The notes under the pieces: generated by a model
Databases searched by the model: none
What the model was told of the DNA's origin: nothing
Seen by the model: the letters and a program-made list of their open reading frames with translations, nothing else
Translations under genes and position numbers: made by a program
Shown here: piece after piece, positions 10,018-12,653 of the stretch
Layout: each line of letters begins with the position of its first letter
Position numbering within the stretch: position 1 is the first letter of the stretch
Assembly (NCBI GenBank): GCA_900547565.1
Contig: URHI01000052.1
Location: 1 to 12,653, forward strand
From: an uncultured Eubacteriales bacterium
GTDB taxonomy: Bacteria > Bacillota > Clostridia > Oscillospirales > CAG-272
Length of the DNA: 12,653 nucleotides
Reading direction: 5' to 3'

Positions 10018-12653
10018 ATGGAAAACCAAGCAAGACCCGTAATCGACAGCGTGGCGTCGCTGGAGGCGGCTATAACCCGCGTCAGAGCCGCGCAGAAAAA
10101 GTTTGCGACCTATACCCAAGAGCAGGTCGACGCCATATTCAAGGCAGCCGCTATTGCCGCCAACAGGGCACGTATTCCGCTGGCCAAAATGGCCGTCGAG
10201 GAAACCGGCATGGGCGTTGTAGAGGACAAGGTCATCAAAAACAACTACGCCGCAGAGTACATCTACAATGCATACAGAGACACAAAGACCTGCGGCGTTA
10301 TCGAGGAGGATAAGGCCTACGGACTTAAAAAGATCGCCGAACCGATCGGCGTGATCGCCGCCGTCATTCCAACCACCAATCCGACCTCTACCGCTATTTT
10401 CAAAACGCTCATAGCACTCAAAACGCGTAACGCAATCATAATCAGCCCCCACCCGAGAGCCAAAAAATGCACTATAGCGGCAGCACAGCTGGTACTTGAA
10501 GCTGCCGTCAGAGCCGGCGCTCCCGAGGGTATTATCGACTGGATCGACGTGCCGTCGCTTGATATGACCAACCTGCTCATGAAAGAAGCCGACATAATCC
10601 TTGCGACCGGCGGGCCGGGAATGGTAAAAGCGGCCTACTCGTCCGGCAAGCCCGCACTGGGCGTCGGTGCAGGCAATACACCCGCAATTATCGACGACTC
10701 GGCCGACATCGTATTGGCTGTAAACTCCATAATTCACTCCAAAACCTTCGACAACGGTATGATCTGCGCCTCAGAGCAGTCCGTTATTGTGCTGGACGGT
10801 GTGTATGATGCCGTCAAAGCCGAGTTCGCCGAGAGAGGCTGCTATTTTCTGAACCCTGAGGAAACCGAGAAAGTAAGAAAGACCATACTTATCAACGGCG
10901 CGCTCAACGCAAGGATCGTCGGTCAGCCGGCCGCTAAAATCGCCGCGCTTGCCAACGTCCGGGTGCCGGACGGCACAAAAATTCTGATAGGCGAGGTTGA
11001 AAGCGTCGAGCTTTCCGAGGAATTTGCACATGAGAAGCTGTCACCCGTACTGGCAATGTACCGCGCGACCGACATAGAGGACGCCTTCTCCAAGGCCGAA
11101 CACCTCATTGCCGACGGCGGCTACGGCCATACCTCGTCCATCTACCTCAATACCGCCACCGAGCAGGCCAAGCTGGACGAGTTTGCCGCACGAATGAAGA
11201 CCTGCCGCATACTGGTCAACACACCGTCGTCTCATGGTGGCATAGGCGACCTGTACAACTTCAAGCTGGCACCCTCTCTGACACTGGGCTGCGGCTCCTG
11301 GGGCGGCAACAGCGTGTCCGAGAACGTCGGCGTAAAGCACCTCATCAACATCAAGACCGTGGCTGAAAGGAGAGAAAACATGCTGTGGTTCCGCGCCCCC
11401 GAAAAGGTATATATCAAAAAGGGCTGCCTGCCCGTAGCACTTGACGAGCTGAAGACCGTCATGGGCAAAAAGCGCGCCTTCATCGTCACCGACAGCTTTC
11501 TCTATCAGAACGGCTACACCAAGCCCATCACCGACAAGCTGGACGAAATGGGCATTGTCCACGCCACCTTCTTCAACGTCGCTCCCGACCCCACACTTGC
11601 CTGTGCAAAGCAGGGCACCGAGCAGATGAACGCCTTCAGTCCCGACTGCATAATAGCGCTGGGCGGAGGCTCGGCCATGGACGCAGCCAAAATCATGTGG
11701 GTGATGTACGAGCACCCCGAGGTGGACTTTATGGACATGGCAATGCGCTTCATAGACATACGCAAGCGTATTTACACCTTCCCTAAAATGGGTGAAAAGG
11801 CATATTTCATCGCTATACCGACGTCGGCCGGTACCGGCTCGGAGGTCACCCCCTTTGCCGTCATCACTGACGAGCAGAGCGGCATCAAATATCCGCTTGC
11901 CGACTATCAGCTGCTGCCCAATATGGCAATCATCGACACCGATTTCCACATGAGCGCCCCCCGCGGCCTGACCGCCGCATCCGGCATTGACGCCGTGACG
12001 CACGCACTCGAAGCCTACGCCTCGGTCATGGCAACCGATTATACCGACGGCCTTGCCAAGCAGGCGCTGCGCACCATCTTCACTTACCTGCCCCGCGCCT
12101 ATGACAACGGCCAGACCGACGTTGAAGCGCGCGAGAAAATGGCCAACGCCGCCACTATGGCCGGGATGGCATTTGCAAACGCCTTTCTCGGCGTATGCCA
12201 CTCAATGGCTCACAAGCTGGGTGCTTTCCATCACCTGCCGCACGGCATAGCCAACGCGCTCATGATCGAGCAGGTACTGCGCTTCAACGCTGCCGAAGCG
12301 CCCGTCAAAATGGGCACCTTCTCGCAGTATGACCACCCGCATACACTGGCACGCTACGCCGAGATCGCCGACTCGCTCGGACTTGGCGGCAACAATGACA
12401 ACGAAAAACTCGAGAATCTCATCAAAGCTGTCAATGACCTAAAGGCGCGTGTCGGCATCAAGGCCACCATACGTGATTATAACATTGATGAAAACGACTT
12501 CCTCAGCCGTCTTGATGACATGACCGAGCAGGCGTTTGACGACCAGTGCACCGGTGCCAACCCGCGTTACCCGCTCATGAGCGAGATACGCCAGATGTAC
12601 CTCAACGCATACTATGGAAACAAGCACTTCACCGAGGCAGAGATGCCTGCTGT
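10018..12653 (+). CDS. adhE: Bifunctional acetaldehyde-CoA / alcohol dehydrogenase AdhE (3' end outside window)
   Basis: AdhE reduces acetyl-CoA to acetaldehyde and then ethanol, regenerating two NAD+. About 878 residues are visible (E. coli AdhE has 891), so only the last few are cut off. The N-terminal aldehyde dehydrogenase half has the NAD-site text GVGAGNTPAI (from residue 215) and the catalytic Cys250 in MICASEQS. The linker ends ERRENMLWFRAPEKVY (around residue 455). The C-terminal iron alcohol dehydrogenase half has ALGGGSAMDAAK, PTSAGTGSEVT and the iron ligands D658 and H662 (GIDAVTHALEAY), H728 (CHSMAHKLGAFHHLPHG) and H742, all at a constant offset of five from E. coli D653/H657/H723/H737. 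Start ATG at 10018 has GGAG six bases upstream. Such proteins form helical filaments (spirosomes). Identification is essentially certain; both active sites look intact. Confidence 0.97.
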   Translation, partial: MENQARPVIDSVASLEAAITRVRAAQKKFATYTQEQVDAIFKAAAIAANRARIPLAKMAVEETGMGVVEDKVIKNNYAAEYIYNAYRDTKTCGVIEEDKAYGLKKIAEPIGVIAAVIPTTNPTSTAIFKTLIALKTRNAIIISPHPRAKKCTIAAAQLVLEAAVRAGAPEGIIDWIDVPSLDMTNLLMKEADIILATGGPGMVKAAYSSGKPALGVGAGNTPAIIDDSADIVLAVNSIIHSKTFDNGMICASEQSVIVLDGVYDAVKAEFAERGCYFLNPEETEKVRKTILINGALNARIVGQPAAKIAALANVRVPDGTKILIGEVESVELSEEFAHEKLSPVLAMYRATDIEDAFSKAEHLIADGGYGHTSSIYLNTATEQAKLDEFAARMKTCRILVNTPSSHGGIGDLYNFKLAPSLTLGCGSWGGNSVSENVGVKHLINIKTVAERRENMLWFRAPEKVYIKKGCLPVALDELKTVMGKKRAFIVTDSFLYQNGYTKPITDKLDEMGIVHATFFNVAPDPTLACAKQGTEQMNAFSPDCIIALGGGSAMDAAKIMWVMYEHPEVDFMDMAMRFIDIRKRIYTFPKMGEKAYFIAIPTSAGTGSEVTPFAVITDEQSGIKYPLADYQLLPNMAIIDTDFHMSAPRGLTAASGIDAVTHALEAYASVMATDYTDGLAKQALRTIFTYLPRAYDNGQTDVEAREKMANAATMAGMAFANAFLGVCHSMAHKLGAFHHLPHGIANALMIEQVLRFNAAEAPVKMGTFSQYDHPHTLARYAEIADSLGLGGNNDNEKLENLIKAVNDLKARVGIKATIRDYNIDENDFLSRLDDMTEQAFDDQCTGANPRYPLMSEIRQMYLNAYYGNKHFTEAEMPA

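Noticed and set aside
11041..12201. 386-codon minus-strand open frame opposite adhE
   Set aside because: It lies wholly antisense to a well-conserved AdhE reading frame and reads as low-complexity His/Gly/Val text with no family resemblance. It is a by-product of GC-rich codon use.

Overview
The window looks like a chromosome segment from a moderately GC-rich, anaerobic, fermentative Firmicute of the Clostridia. The clues are strong AGGAGG-type ribosome binding sites, a Rex redox repressor directly followed by a bifunctional aldehyde/alcohol dehydrogenase (AdhE), and a small clostridial-type protein of unknown function. The genus cannot be read from the sequence alone.

Layout. Positions 1-413 hold the 3' end of an FAD-dependent oxidoreductase, followed 15 bases later by a 68-residue hypothetical gene (429-635). 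A strong hairpin terminator at 645-679 closes this plus-strand unit. Positions 688-7863 are a compact minus-strand cassette of seven intact phage head-assembly genes. Read in transcription order they are terminase small subunit, terminase large subunit, a beta-rich protein resembling podoviral tail-nozzle (gp10-like) proteins, portal, scaffold, P22-like major coat protein, and a small presumed head-completion/adaptor protein. Apart from the nozzle-like gene, this is the P22 order 3-2-1-8-5-4. I see no integrase, repressor, replication, lysis, protease, tail-fibre or tailspike gene, and no convincing att repeat.

On the other side, divergent from the terminase, is a LysR-family regulator (8072-8995) with its own sigma-70-type promoter and a perfect 16-bp-stem terminator. 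After a roughly 290-base gap comes rex (9284-9901). A 116-base, inverted-repeat-rich leader separates rex from adhE (10018 to the right edge, about 878 residues visible).

How it fits together. The right side is a redox-control unit: Rex senses NADH/NAD+, and AdhE regenerates NAD+ by reducing acetyl-CoA to ethanol. The adhE upstream region contains GTGAAA/TTTCAC half-sites bracketing a candidate promoter. The centre is either the residue of a P22-like prophage or a domesticated or satellite-type capsid cassette. All seven frames are open, tightly packed and translationally coupled, and the cassette sits cleanly between a terminator and a divergent regulator. This is the most interesting item in the window. 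Two in-frame tandem repeats lie inside it: a 30-bp unit x9 in the scaffold gene and an 18-bp unit x3 in the terminase linker.
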